NCBI GenBank assembly: GCA_012719125.1 | Contig: JAAYAY010000378.1 | Span: 62,001-126,000 of the forward strand | DNA: 64,000 nucleotides | Origin: Planctomycetaceae bacterium | GTDB lineage: Bacteria; Planctomycetota; Planctomycetia; Pirellulales; Thermoguttaceae | Direction of reading: 5' to 3' | Shown: one piece after another, positions 52,704 through 61,943 of the stretch | Position numbering within the stretch: the stretch's first letter is position 1 | Layout of the letters: each line of letters opens with the position of its first letter | Notes under the pieces: generated by a model | What the model saw: the letters and a program-made list of their open reading frames with translations, nothing else | The model's database searches: none | Told to the model about the DNA's origin: nothing | Made by a program: the position numbers and the translations under genes

Positions 52704-53864
52704 TCAGGCATGTTGTTCGGCCTCCCTGCCTGCGACGGTCGCCCTGTACTGCACGGGGTCCAATCGGCACAGTTCCGACAACGCACCGTGCAGCACGTAC
52801 AGGCGGGGTTGGTGCGTGAATCGAAACACTCGGTAAAGGTGGTACTGGCGGGCCATTGCTTGCGAACACCGGACCTCGTTGGCCGTGACGAAGAATGGAA
52901 AAAACTTGCCCATCGTCGTGGTCTTCACTTCGATCAGTCTTTCGGACTCGTCCACTTCATCAAAGGACAACACGTCGAAGCCAAGGCCGTCGCCGGTGGT
53001 GTCTGAAACCCACTCCACCTTGTTCGCCAAATCGTCCCGGCCGAAGCCCATGAGTCGCCGACGTTCAAGTTCCACGGCGAACTGTTCACCGAGCCTGCCC
53101 AGTCGGTGATTGGCGGCATCCCGTCGCACGAAGTCGATCTTCCGGCCTTGTCGTGTCCGCCACGGTTCGGCGGGTTCATCCGGCAGCGGCGTATCGTCGG
53201 GCGGGGCCTCGAACATGCGTTGCCAGTTGTCGAGCCTGGGCAGAGTATCCGGCGTGGCGTCGGTCGCTTGGTCAAGCATGGTGACCAAGGTCGGATTGGC
53301 CTCCAGGTGCGTCCTAACGGCATCCACCAGGGACCGCTGGTAGTTCTTGGCTGGTTTGTAGCCGTCGATGTACGGGAAGCCCAGCTTCAGCAGCACAGCA
53401 CTGACGTTTCGGTGCTTGAATTCCACGGACGGCTTCGATCTACCGGCTAGGACTTCCCGCAGTCGCCGGTTGTGGTCAGCCTTGCTGTAGTCCTGGCCCA
53501 ACAGGTCGAGTTGCAGCATGTCGAAGTAGTCGGCGATCAGCAGGCCAACTTCCTGTTCGCTCCAGACGGTGGTCGCTTCCGCTTGGTCGTCCGGCTTAGT
53601 TTCGACCTTGAAGCCCAGCCGCCGCAACTCGTAGTTGGCTTGCCCCGGTGCCTCGCCGCCACTGAAGTTGGCAGGCAGAAGCATCTGGCCGGTCAGGTGG
53701 CGAGAAGCAATCCCGACGACGGCCTTGGGGGCGTAGTGTTTTCCGTCGTGGACCAGTTCGTAGCCGGTGGGTTTGCCGAACGGATGGTCGATCCCCGCAT
53801 CAAGGTCGGCCAGGGCCTTGAGTACGTGGTCACGGGTCAGACCTTTGGGGATCGACTGGGGCAT
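52704..53864 (-). CDS. ScoMcrA-like / DUF3883 restriction-type protein
   Basis: A 386-residue protein. Residues 1-90 match the N-terminal head domain of ScoMcrA-like type IV restriction enzymes (LTRDHVLKALADLDAG; YELVHDGKHYAPKAVVGIA). Residues 255-360 form DUF3883, a PD-(D/E)XK nuclease-like domain: LGRLGEQFAVELERRRL, DGLGFDVLSFDE and LIEVKTTTMGKFFPFF, with Asp and E-V-K in place. The build suggests an enzyme that recognises a DNA feature and then cuts. What is recognised (modified base, phosphorothioate or other) is unknown. It stands alone and is divergent from a DsrE gene across a strong hairpin. Confidence 0.75.
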   Translation of the reverse strand: MPQSIPKGLTRDHVLKALADLDAGIDHPFGKPTGYELVHDGKHYAPKAVVGIASRHLTGQMLLPANFSGGEAPGQANYELRRLGFKVETKPDDQAEATTVWSEQEVGLLIADYFDMLQLDLLGQDYSKADHNRRLREVLAGRSKPSVEFKHRNVSAVLLKLGFPYIDGYKPAKNYQRSLVDAVRTHLEANPTLVTMLDQATDATPDTLPRLDNWQRMFEAPPDDTPLPDEPAEPWRTRQGRKIDFVRRDAANHRLGRLGEQFAVELERRRLMGFGRDDLANKVEWVSDTTGDGLGFDVLSFDEVDESERLIEVKTTTMGKFFPFFVTANEVRCSQAMARQYHLYRVFRFTHQPRLYVLHGALSELCRLDPVQYRATVAGREAEQHA

Positions 53865-53943
53865 GAGGCCATGATAGCCGGTTGGAGGCGGGAAGTCAGC
53901 AAGCCACTGCTAACGGCAGCCCGCAGACGGCAGTATGATGATG

Positions 53944-53988
53944 GGACATGCCCGTTTCGCCAGCACGGTTGGCGAAACGGGCATGTCC
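53944..53988. repeat. Perfect 19-bp inverted repeat (hairpin)
   Basis: GGACATGCCCGTTTCGCCA (53944-53962) and its exact reverse complement (53970-53988) flank a 7-base loop GCACGGT. It lies between the divergent starts at 53864 and 54042. There is no T-run on either side, so it is not a standard terminator. It could be a mobile-repeat remnant, an RNA hairpin in a leader, or a large palindromic binding site. Confidence 0.9.
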
Positions 53989-54041
53989 TGAACCAAGGCC
54001 AGCGGTGCCGAGGACTGTCTGTTGACTACAAGGAGCCTGAA

Positions 54042-54482
54042 ATGCGGAATCCAATCCTGCTTGCGGTCGTCCTGGGAGCCTGTGCGGCTGCCGTTGTGAC
54101 CCACATGGAAACGTCGTCCCCGACTTCCCGTGCCGCCGAAGAAACGCCGTCAGAACTCTGCGTCGTCTGGTCGAGCGGCGACCCTGGCGTGGCGAAAAAC
54201 GTCTGCTTCATGTACACGCACAATGCGAAGAAGCGAGGGTGGTTTGATGTCGTCCATCTTGTGGTCTGGGGGCCGTCCGCCAAGCTGTTGACCGAGAACC
54301 AAGAGTTGCAGGCGGAGATCAAGGCCATGCAGCAGTCCGGTGTGGTCGTCGAGGCGTGCGTGGCTTGTGCCAACAACTACGGCGTGACGGACGCCCTGAA
54401 GTCGCTCGGCATTGACGTGAAGCCGATGGGCGTGCCGCTGACCGACAGGCTGAAAGGCTCTTGGAAGGTGCTGACGTTCTGA
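54042..54482 (+). CDS. Exported DsrE-family protein
   Basis: A 146-residue protein with signal peptide or N-terminal anchor (ILLAVVLGACAAAVVTH). The DsrE/DsrF fold is seen in LCVVWSSGDPGVAKNVCFMY, VHLVVWGPSAKLLTENQEL and the cysteine segment VVVEACVACANNYG, where a conserved Cys usually carries sulfur. It probably belongs to the periplasmic DsrE-like group of unknown role. AAGGAG precedes ATG 54042. Confidence 0.82.
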   Translation: MRNPILLAVVLGACAAAVVTHMETSSPTSRAAEETPSELCVVWSSGDPGVAKNVCFMYTHNAKKRGWFDVVHLVVWGPSAKLLTENQELQAEIKAMQQSGVVVEACVACANNYGVTDALKSLGIDVKPMGVPLTDRLKGSWKVLTF

Positions 54483-54505
54483 CAACCGTGACTGGTGGCA
54501 CAACC

Positions 54506-55276
54506 ATGTTCGAGAAGTACATCGGCATCGACTATTCGGGCAGCGGGACGCCGGTCACCAGGACGCCGGGCTTGCAGGTCTACGTCGCTAACCATGACCG
54601 GTTGCCCAGGCGACTGAACCCGCCATTGACACCGGCGGGGCGAAATCGCAACTGGTGCCGCAAGGAAGTGGCCGAATGGCTGATCGAGCAGGCCAATTCG
54701 GACAAGCTGTTCATCGCCGGGCTCGACTTCTCGTTTTCCTTGCCACTGTCCTACTTCCAACGCTACGGGCTGACCAACTGGGACGACTTCCTGGCCGACT
54801 TCGTTGAACACTGGCCGACCGACCGGGACGACGCCACGGTCGAAGGGCTACGAACGGGCAATGCCCGCACCGGCACCAGTGACGAATTCCGTGTCACCGA
54901 ACGCTGGACATCCTCGGCCAAGAGCAATTTCCAGTTCGACGTGCAGGGGCAGGTGGCGAAATCCACGCACGCCGGGATTCCCTGGCTTTACCGCATCCGG
55001 CAGGCGGTCGGAAAGAAGGTCCATTTCTGGCCTTTTGACGGCTGGAAGGTGCGACAAGGAGGATCGGTGATCGCCGAAGTCTTTCCATCAGTGCTGCGGA
55101 GACGGTATCCTGCGGAAAACCGCACGGTGGACCAGCACGACGCTTACGCCATCGCCCGCTGGCTGAAGGAAATGGATTCGGGAAGGAAGCTGGACGAGGT
55201 GTACTTTGATCCCCCGATGACCGGGAAGGAACGAAGGGTGGCCGAACTGGAAGGCTGGATTTTGGGAGTCATGTAG
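54506..55276 (+). CDS. RNase H-like fold protein (DUF429-like)
   Basis: A 256-residue protein. Acids are spaced as in RNase H-type folds: KYIGIDYSGSG at the N-terminus, IAGLDFSFSLPL, VIAEVFPSVLRRRYP and the C-terminal DQHDAYAIARWLKEMD. This matches the general DUF429 layout. The function is unknown, and a nuclease or nucleic-acid-associated role is inferred from fold only. It is 23 bases downstream of the DsrE gene. Confidence 0.6.
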   Translation: MFEKYIGIDYSGSGTPVTRTPGLQVYVANHDRLPRRLNPPLTPAGRNRNWCRKEVAEWLIEQANSDKLFIAGLDFSFSLPLSYFQRYGLTNWDDFLADFVEHWPTDRDDATVEGLRTGNARTGTSDEFRVTERWTSSAKSNFQFDVQGQVAKSTHAGIPWLYRIRQAVGKKVHFWPFDGWKVRQGGSVIAEVFPSVLRRRYPAENRTVDQHDAYAIARWLKEMDSGRKLDEVYFDPPMTGKERRVAELEGWILGVM

Positions 55277-55296
55277 GCGAACAAGGAGGACGAATA

Positions 55297-56922
55297 ATGC
55301 CAAGGAAACCCGCAAAACAGAGGGAACTCGATCCGACGCTGCCGATTTACCAAATCAAGATCAGCCTTCGGCACACCGAACCGCTGATTTGGCGGCGGGT
55401 GCAAATCGACGATTGTTCCCTGCACGAACTTCACGAGATCATCCAGGCCACGATGGGCTGGGAAGACATGCACATGTACGCCTTCGTGATCGAAGGTGAG
55501 GACTATGGCAATGCCAAGCGAAACAGTGAGGCCGACTACGATTCCCGCTTTGTCCGACTCAGCGAGGTTGTGGACGAAGGCCATACCCGCTTCCGCTACG
55601 ACTACGATTTCGGGGACAACTGGGAGCACGTCATTGACGTTGAAAAAACGCTCCCCGCCGAACCGGGCGTGCGTTACCCTCGATGCGTGAAGGGTGAGCA
55701 TCCGTGCCCACCCGAAGATTGCGGCGGTCCCTGGGGCTACGCCGACCTCCTGGAGAAGATCTACGACCCCGAAGACGAGGAACACGACGAGGCTTTGGCG
55801 TGGGTCGGCGATAATTTCGATCCCGACGAGTTCGACCTGGATGCAGTGAACGACGAGCTTCGCCACCTCCGTCCCTGGCTTGGGAAACGTGAAGGAAAAC
55901 ACGTCTCCAAAGCGGTCTTCGCCAAAGGCGACTTGGTGCGTGTGAAGTCGGGGGTCGTCCACGACGAATACCCTGATATCCCTTTAGGTGGCTGGGTCGG
56001 GAAGGTCAAACGGATTGCGTGGTTGACGCCCATTGCCTACGGCATCCGGTGGACAAAGCCAACGCTCAATCAGGCCCACCCGGTCTTCTTCAAACGCTGC
56101 CAGCGGGACGAGACGAAGCCTTACAAATACTGGGCGGATGAAGATCAGTTGGAGTTGGCCAGTGTCGAGACGCCCGTTGCCATGGAACAGCCGACGAACA
56201 TCGTGACACGCCCACTTTCGACGGACGAACCCGACGACCGCATCAGGATGGTATTCGGGCTGACGACGGATGATGCTCTGCCCAAGGCCGACGAGCAGAC
56301 TCAACGGCAGTTCCTTGAGCACCTGAAGGGCCACCTTTCCTATCCCTTCGAGGCCGACTATTGGCCTACATCAGACAGTGGCCCCAGCCAGAGCGGCAAG
56401 GTTACGGTTCTTGGATTTGCCAATCCGCCGCTGGACCGAAAGGAAGGTATCGTATGTGAGGCCCGGCGAGGGCAGAAAGTGCTTCAGGTGCCTTTGGCGG
56501 GCCTCCAGGTCGGGGAGGACGATCCCAACGTCCGGCATGTTGAAGACTACACCCACTGGCTTTGGGAGTCACTTGACAAAGAGGAAGACGACGATGAAGT
56601 GGAGTCGCCCCAGTTCCCCATCGGCACAGTTGCCTACTACGGCCCTGACGACAAGACGACGACGAAGATTGTGGCTGGGGTCATCACCGAAGAGGGAGCA
56701 GAGCCGATTCTCAGACGGTGGATGGCGAGCGATGTCACGACCAATCCGAAAGTTCAGGAGCAAATCGACAGGTTTTTCAAGAAGCACGGTGTCAGACACG
56801 TGGGCATGAGTCCAGGCAATATCGGCTGCCCGCACGAAGAAGGAGAGGACTTCCCGGTCGGCGGCGACTGCCCATTCTGCCCGTGGTGGAAGGGAAAGCA
56901 GGGGAGTGGGGCCGAAGAGTAA
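55297..56922 (+). CDS. pRiA4b ORF-3-like protein with C-terminal extension
   Basis: A 541-residue protein. Residues 15-190 are the pRiA4b ORF-3 family domain: YQIKISLRHTEPLIWRRVQI, HELHEIIQATMGW, YAFVIEGEDYG, YDYDFGDNWEHVIDVE, YPRCVKGEHPCPPEDCGG. The family is carried by plasmids and some insertion elements and has no established activity. The remaining 340 residues are extra and unusual: a KOW/SH3-like stretch (FAKGDLVRVKSGVVHDEYPD; LGGWVGKVKRIAWLT) and a C-terminal CPFCPWWK SEC-C-like cysteine pair. It probably acts with nucleic acid or ribosomes. Confidence 0.85.
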   Translation: MPRKPAKQRELDPTLPIYQIKISLRHTEPLIWRRVQIDDCSLHELHEIIQATMGWEDMHMYAFVIEGEDYGNAKRNSEADYDSRFVRLSEVVDEGHTRFRYDYDFGDNWEHVIDVEKTLPAEPGVRYPRCVKGEHPCPPEDCGGPWGYADLLEKIYDPEDEEHDEALAWVGDNFDPDEFDLDAVNDELRHLRPWLGKREGKHVSKAVFAKGDLVRVKSGVVHDEYPDIPLGGWVGKVKRIAWLTPIAYGIRWTKPTLNQAHPVFFKRCQRDETKPYKYWADEDQLELASVETPVAMEQPTNIVTRPLSTDEPDDRIRMVFGLTTDDALPKADEQTQRQFLEHLKGHLSYPFEADYWPTSDSGPSQSGKVTVLGFANPPLDRKEGIVCEARRGQKVLQVPLAGLQVGEDDPNVRHVEDYTHWLWESLDKEEDDDEVESPQFPIGTVAYYGPDDKTTTKIVAGVITEEGAEPILRRWMASDVTTNPKVQEQIDRFFKKHGVRHVGMSPGNIGCPHEEGEDFPVGGDCPFCPWWKGKQGSGAEE

Positions 56923-57003
56923 AATGGCACAATGACTGGCCCGCCGTTGCAATGAGAAGGATAGAAGGATGCAGTACGGAGTGCTGAAGTGGAGAAATGA
57001 GCT

Positions 57004-57330
57004 ATGAAAACGACGAACAAAGCGTTTCAGGAAATCATTCGAGTTCTTGAAGCTGCTGTTGAGGCTGGGGTAGATTCCGTCGGACTGGAGTACAAAGGGT
57101 CAGACCTACGGGTCTTCTATCAACGTGGGCAGGTAGGGTTTGGAGCAGACGCCATTCCCGAACACCTGCAACAGGCCGTCATCGACGAAATCGTGCAACG
57201 AGCCGGGCTGAAACGCAAATCACGAGGAAAGATGCCGGTGGCTCTTCATGGGAGCGAGTATGAGGTGATTGTCGAAGAGTACGACAGCTTTGGCGAATCC
57301 GCCTTCAATCTAACGCTGAGTGAAGTCTGA
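57004..57330 (+). CDS. Small hypothetical protein
   Basis: A 108-residue protein: an N-terminal helix (AFQEIIRVLEAAVEAGVDSV), two strands (SVGLEYKGSDLRVFYQ), a helix with PEHLQQAVIDEIVQRAGLK and a final VALHGSEYEVIVEEYDSFG. It is a compact alpha-beta protein, intact, six bases before recD2 on the same strand, so probably in its operon. It is not a recognised family. Confidence 0.65.
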   Translation: MKTTNKAFQEIIRVLEAAVEAGVDSVGLEYKGSDLRVFYQRGQVGFGADAIPEHLQQAVIDEIVQRAGLKRKSRGKMPVALHGSEYEVIVEEYDSFGESAFNLTLSEV

Positions 57331-57336
57331 CGCCCA

Positions 57337-59505
57337 ATGCCAGAAAAGCTCACCGGCCTCATCGAACGTGTCACCTTCCACAACCCGGAAAACGGGTTCG
57401 CCGTGCTCAAGGTGCAGGTCAAAGGCCATCAGGATTTGGTGACCGTCATCGGCAACACCACCTCGGTTTCGGCGGGCGAACACCTGGAAGCGACCGGGCG
57501 TTGGGTCGTTGACCGGGAACACGGGCAGCAGTTCAAGGCCGACGAGCTAAAGACCACCCACCCCGCCTCGGCCCAAGGCATCGAAAAATATCTGGGCTCC
57601 GGTGCCATCCGCAGCGTCGGGCCGAAGTTGGCCGCCAAGATCGTGGAACTCTACAAGGAACGAACGCTCGAAATCCTGGACACGGCTCCCGACTTCCTGC
57701 TCCACATCAAGGGCATCGGCAAGGAACGGCTCAAACGCATCCGGCAAAGCTGGCAGGAACAAAAGGAAGTCCGCAAGATCATGCTCTTCTTGACCGAGCA
57801 TGGCATCACCCCCGCTCGTGCCGTCAGGATCTACCGGACCTACGGCCAGGAAGCCATCGCCAAGATCAAAGAAAACCCCTACCGACTGGCGGATGACATC
57901 CGAGGGATCGGCTTCAAGACCGCCGACGAGTTGGCGGGCAAGCTGGGGATCGACAAGAACAGTCCCTTTCGGGCCAGGGCGGCCGTCCAATACAGCCTCC
58001 AGGAACTTTCCAGTGAAGGCCACTGCGGCTACCCGGAACCCGGCGTCGTCGAATACACCACCAAGCTCGTCGAGATCGACCAGAAAATCGTTGAAGAGGC
58101 GGTGCAGTTCGGCGTGGAAGCCAAGACGGTCGTCCGGGAGGACATCGACGGTGAACCGTGGCTCTACCTGACGGCCTTGCACCGTGCCGAAGTTGGATTG
58201 GCCCAATCCGTCCACCGGATTGCGTCGGCCAGACCGCACCCGCTACCGACAATCGAAGTTGAAAAGGCCATCAACTGGGTCGAAGGGAAATTGGGCATCA
58301 ACTTGGCACTGGGCCAGCAAGAGGCAATTCGGCAGGCGTGTCAGCAGAAGATGCTCGTCATCACCGGTGGGCCGGGCGTCGGCAAGACCACCCTGGTCCG
58401 CAGCATCCTGGAGATCTTCACAGCCAAGAAACTCAAGTGCGTGTTGGCGGCACCCACGGGCCGAGCCGCCAAACGTCTGGCGGAAACGACCGGACGCACT
58501 GCCAAGACCGTCCATCGGCTGCTGGAATTTGATCCGGTGACCGGCGAGTTCAAGAAAAACCAGCAGCATCCGCTGCACGGCGACCTGTTCGTGCTGGACG
58601 AAACGTCGATGGTGGATGTGGTCCTCGGACATCAGTTTTTCCGGGCCGTGCCTTCCGACGCCTGTGTGATCCTGGTTGGTGACGTGGACCAGCTTCCTTC
58701 CGTTGGCCCTGGCAGTGTCCTGGCCGATCTGATTTCATCCGGGGCGGTGCCGGTGGTTCGTCTGACCGAGATCTTCCGGCAGGCTGCCGAAAGCAAGATC
58801 GTCACGGCTGCCTACGCCATCAACCAGGGCCGAATGCCAAAGTTGACCACCGCCGAGGGGCTGACGGATTTCTACTTCGTGGAGGCCGATGAGCCGGAGG
58901 CCATCCAGGACATGGTGGTGCGGCTGGTGAAGGAGCGGATTCCGAAGCGGTTTAGCTTTGCCCCCAAGACCGACATCCAAGTCCTGACGCCGATGAACCG
59001 GGCAGTGCTGGGAGCAAGGAACCTGAACCAAGTGCTTCAGACGGCCTTGAATCCCAGCGTCGGCGGCCCGGAAGTGGAGCGATTTGGTTGGATGTTCAGG
59101 ATCGGGGATCGGGTGATCCAGACGGAAAACGACTACGACAAGGACGTTTTCAACGGTGACCTGGGCGTGGTGGAAAAGATCAACCGGGTCGAGCAGGAGA
59201 TGGTGGTCAACTTCGAGGGGCGGCTGGTGGAATACGACTTTGGCGACCTCGACGAATTGTCGCTGGCCTACGTGTTGTCGATCCACAAGAGCCAGGGATC
59301 GGAATTCCCGTGCGTGGTAATCCCCGTCCACACGCAACACTACATGATGCTCCAGCGAAACCTGCTTTACACCGCCGTGACCCGTGGCAAGAAATTGGTG
59401 GTGCTGGTGGGAACGAAGAAAGCTCTGGGCATGGCCGTGCGTCGTCAGGATACCAGCCAGAGGTACACGGCGTTGCGGAAGCGGTTGCAGGGGCGGCCTG
59501 CTTGA
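57337..59505 (+). CDS. recD2: RecD2-type DNA helicase
   Basis: A 722-residue superfamily 1B helicase of the RecD2 (YrrC) type, which works without RecB and RecC. Residues 80-210 contain tandem helix-hairpin-helix units (SVGPKLAAKIVELYKER; DFLLHIKGIGKERLKRIRQS; DIRGIGFKTADELAGKLG). Walker A is ITGGPGVGKTTLVRSIL (about residue 343), motif II is LDETSMVD, motif III is GDVDQLPSVGPGS, and the late STGS-like and motif VI segments are SIHKSQGSEFPCVV and LLYTAVTRGKKLVV. It is a 5'-3' DNA helicase in repair. It appears full length. Confidence 0.95.
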   Translation: MPEKLTGLIERVTFHNPENGFAVLKVQVKGHQDLVTVIGNTTSVSAGEHLEATGRWVVDREHGQQFKADELKTTHPASAQGIEKYLGSGAIRSVGPKLAAKIVELYKERTLEILDTAPDFLLHIKGIGKERLKRIRQSWQEQKEVRKIMLFLTEHGITPARAVRIYRTYGQEAIAKIKENPYRLADDIRGIGFKTADELAGKLGIDKNSPFRARAAVQYSLQELSSEGHCGYPEPGVVEYTTKLVEIDQKIVEEAVQFGVEAKTVVREDIDGEPWLYLTALHRAEVGLAQSVHRIASARPHPLPTIEVEKAINWVEGKLGINLALGQQEAIRQACQQKMLVITGGPGVGKTTLVRSILEIFTAKKLKCVLAAPTGRAAKRLAETTGRTAKTVHRLLEFDPVTGEFKKNQQHPLHGDLFVLDETSMVDVVLGHQFFRAVPSDACVILVGDVDQLPSVGPGSVLADLISSGAVPVVRLTEIFRQAAESKIVTAAYAINQGRMPKLTTAEGLTDFYFVEADEPEAIQDMVVRLVKERIPKRFSFAPKTDIQVLTPMNRAVLGARNLNQVLQTALNPSVGGPEVERFGWMFRIGDRVIQTENDYDKDVFNGDLGVVEKINRVEQEMVVNFEGRLVEYDFGDLDELSLAYVLSIHKSQGSEFPCVVIPVHTQHYMMLQRNLLYTAVTRGKKLVVLVGTKKALGMAVRRQDTSQRYTALRKRLQGRPA

Positions 59506-59566
59506 CGAACCATCGGCGGTGTACGATGACTTTCCCAAAGTTTCGGATGGCAAAGGAATCAGACTA

Positions 59567-61057
59567 ATGACCACTCGATTGCTTTTGTTCGTGATCGCCT
59601 TCGTCGCAGGATGTTCAGGCAACACACCGTCACCTGCTCCACCGCCAGAAACGCCAACGTCCGCCCCCGTGCCGGTCGAACAGCCCGCCGACGCACCGGC
59701 ATCAGCCGCATTCTCCGGTCACGCACTTCCCGCCGACACCGAGTATTATCGTGACGGACCACGGCAGTCTCGGCCACCGGATGGCACGCTGAAAGCCGGG
59801 ACCAAGGTGATGGTGATCGAGGACGCTGGCAGCTATTGCCGGATACGGAGCGAGGACGGCATCGTGGCGTTTATCGCAGCCGACGCCATCCGGCCGCCCG
59901 GTGATCCCGGCCCGCAGGCGGCCCCTGATCTCGCCGTGGTCAACGACGGCAACAACCCGTTCGCTTTCGATCTGTACAACAGGCTTGCCAAGGAGCATCC
60001 AGGCAACATCTTCTTTTCGCCGTACAGCATTTCCACGGCCCTGGCGATGACCTACGCCGGTGCCAGGGGACAGACCGAAAAAGAAATGGCTCAAGTGCTT
60101 CACTTTGGTCTTCCTCAGCCGGATTTGCATCGGTCATTCGGCGGTTTGGTTGCCCGCCTGCATGGCGACAACAAGAAAGGTGGTTACCAGCTTCAGATCG
60201 CCAATCGACTTTGGGGGCAGACTGGCTACGTCTTCGATCCAGCATTCCTTCAGGTCACACGAGATAGTTACCGGGCAGGATTCGCTCAGGTTGATTTCGT
60301 ACAACAAAGGGAAACCGCTCGCCAGACGATCAACAACTGGGTCGAACAACAGACCAACAAGAAGATCAGAAATCTCATCGGGCCGGACGCATTGAACGAT
60401 TTGACACGGCTCGTGTTGACCAACGCCATCTACTTCAAAGGCACCTGGACAAGTCCCTTCGAGCAGGAACTCACCAAGGATGCTCCCTTCAAGGTGACAA
60501 CCAACCAGGAAGTGATGGTCCCGCTGATGTGCCAAACCGGCTTCTTCTCCTGCGGTGACGCCGAAAATGTGCAGATCTTGGACATGCCGTATGGGGATGG
60601 GACGCTTTCCATGCTCATCCTTCTTCCCAAGCGGATCGACGGGTTGGCGGACCTGGAAAAGGGATTGACGGTGGAAACACTGAACCGCCTGTCGTCTACC
60701 ATGAACCCCCAGATGTTGATGGTGTACGTGCCGAGGTTTTCGATGACCTCGGAGTTCGGTCTGGGGGATACGTTGGCCTCGATGGGTATGCCGTCAGCGT
60801 TCGGGCCGGGTGCTGATTTTACAGGAATGAACCCAAGTGGGGAACTGTTCGTGTCCTTCGTCATCCACAAGGCGTTCGTCGATGTCAACGAACTAGGCAC
60901 CGAGGCGGCTGCGGCGACGGCAGTGGGAGAGATGGGAGCGGCCTTCCCGGAGGCCCCGCCGACGTTTCGTGCCGACCACCCCTTCCTGTTCCTGATCCGG
61001 CACAATCCAACGAAGAGCATTCTCTTCTTGGGGCGGGTGGTGAATCTCAAGGCGTAG
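59567..61057 (+). CDS. Lipoprotein serpin (protease inhibitor)
   Basis: A 496-residue protein. A lipobox (FVIAFVAGC) shows it is a lipoprotein. A proline-rich linker and an SH3-like segment (TLKAGTKVMVIEDAGSYCRI) follow, then a serpin domain from about residue 125: NIFFSPYSISTALAMTYAGA, LVLTNAIYFKGTW and a C-terminal HPFLFLIRHNPTKSILFLG. The hinge before the reactive loop, GTEAAAATAVGEMG, is small-residue-rich as in inhibitory serpins. Bacterial serpins are uncommon. It probably blocks host, predator or self proteases at the cell surface. ATG 59567 is set by the lipobox. Confidence 0.93.
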   Translation: MTTRLLLFVIAFVAGCSGNTPSPAPPPETPTSAPVPVEQPADAPASAAFSGHALPADTEYYRDGPRQSRPPDGTLKAGTKVMVIEDAGSYCRIRSEDGIVAFIAADAIRPPGDPGPQAAPDLAVVNDGNNPFAFDLYNRLAKEHPGNIFFSPYSISTALAMTYAGARGQTEKEMAQVLHFGLPQPDLHRSFGGLVARLHGDNKKGGYQLQIANRLWGQTGYVFDPAFLQVTRDSYRAGFAQVDFVQQRETARQTINNWVEQQTNKKIRNLIGPDALNDLTRLVLTNAIYFKGTWTSPFEQELTKDAPFKVTTNQEVMVPLMCQTGFFSCGDAENVQILDMPYGDGTLSMLILLPKRIDGLADLEKGLTVETLNRLSSTMNPQMLMVYVPRFSMTSEFGLGDTLASMGMPSAFGPGADFTGMNPSGELFVSFVIHKAFVDVNELGTEAAAATAVGEMGAAFPEAPPTFRADHPFLFLIRHNPTKSILFLGRVVNLKA

Positions 61058-61100
61058 TTCGCCAATTACAGATGATTGGATTTCTACGGAGTCCACCACC

Positions 61101-61376
61101 ATGACCGATTCGACTCACGACTTCTTCGATGCCTTGGCCAGAATCCTGCTCCGATGTTGGATCTTCGGATTCCTGCTCCTGCTGGTGTGGTTTGGCATCT
61201 ACATGCTGGCGAGCGACGTGGCCCACGTCCGGCACGGCAGAATGTTCGGACTGAGCCAGCACGAACTGAGCGTGATCCATTACTGCGGCATGGCCTTTGC
61301 CAAGCTGGTCGTGATCCTGTTCTTTTTCTTTCCCTGGCTGGCGATCCGGCTGGTGTTGAAGAAGGCGAAGGGCTGA
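61101..61376 (+). CDS. Small membrane protein with two helices
   Basis: A 91-residue protein with two hydrophobic segments: CWIFGFLLLLVWFGIYML and FAKLVVILFFFFPWLAIRLVL. A short loop of about 25 polar residues (LSQHELSVIHYCG) lies between them. It is not recognised. It lies between the serpin and the convergent DUF488 gene. Confidence 0.65.
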   Translation: MTDSTHDFFDALARILLRCWIFGFLLLLVWFGIYMLASDVAHVRHGRMFGLSQHELSVIHYCGMAFAKLVVILFFFFPWLAIRLVLKKAKG

Positions 61377-61379
61377 CGG

Positions 61380-61943
61380 CTACATTCGGAACAAGGTCGG
61401 CTGGCCTGGATAGGTCACGGCCCCGGACTCGGCCTTCGCACCTGCCGTCAGCATGTGCGGCTTCACCTCGCCGTTGGGAAAGATGTGCTGGACGCCGACG
61501 CCGTTGGCCAGCAGGTGGTCGCTGACCAATCGGCGGTGACACTGCCAGTAAAGGCCCTCGGCACACATGATGACAGTCCGGCGGTTCCCGGCGATCGCCA
61601 ACAGCTTTGCCACGCCCTGCTGGAACTCGTCCGAAGCCATGTAGTCGGCGTAGTTGCGGAAGCTCTGGTCCCGGAGTCCGGGATTGGGCGACGGCGGATC
61701 GGTCTTTTTGCGATGACGACGACCGCCCAGGGCTTCGAGCCAGTGGTACTCGATATCTTCTTCCTGCAATGAGGCAGACAAGCTTTCCCGGCAGAAGTGT
61801 GGGTGCTTCCGTGATCCTGGAAAACGTCGGATGTCCAGCAGGGCCTCGATCCGGTGCTTCCTTAGTAGCCAGACGAAGCTGCCCAGGGCGTGGCTGCTGT
61901 GGCCGATGGTGAAGATCTGGAGTTGGTTGGGCATGGCGTCCAT
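61380..61943 (-). CDS. DUF488 family protein
   Basis: A 187-residue protein of the DUF488 family: IFTIGHSSHALGSFVWLLRK, ALLDIRRFPGSRKHPHF, a YHWLEALGGRR segment, then VIMCAEGLYWQCHRRLVSDHL. The C-A-E-x4-C-H-R motif is the family signature. DUF488 proteins are cytoplasmic and unassigned biochemically. It is intact and convergent with the membrane protein at 61101. Confidence 0.92.
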   Translation of the reverse strand: MDAMPNQLQIFTIGHSSHALGSFVWLLRKHRIEALLDIRRFPGSRKHPHFCRESLSASLQEEDIEYHWLEALGGRRHRKKTDPPSPNPGLRDQSFRNYADYMASDEFQQGVAKLLAIAGNRRTVIMCAEGLYWQCHRRLVSDHLLANGVGVQHIFPNGEVKPHMLTAGAKAESGAVTYPGQPTLFRM

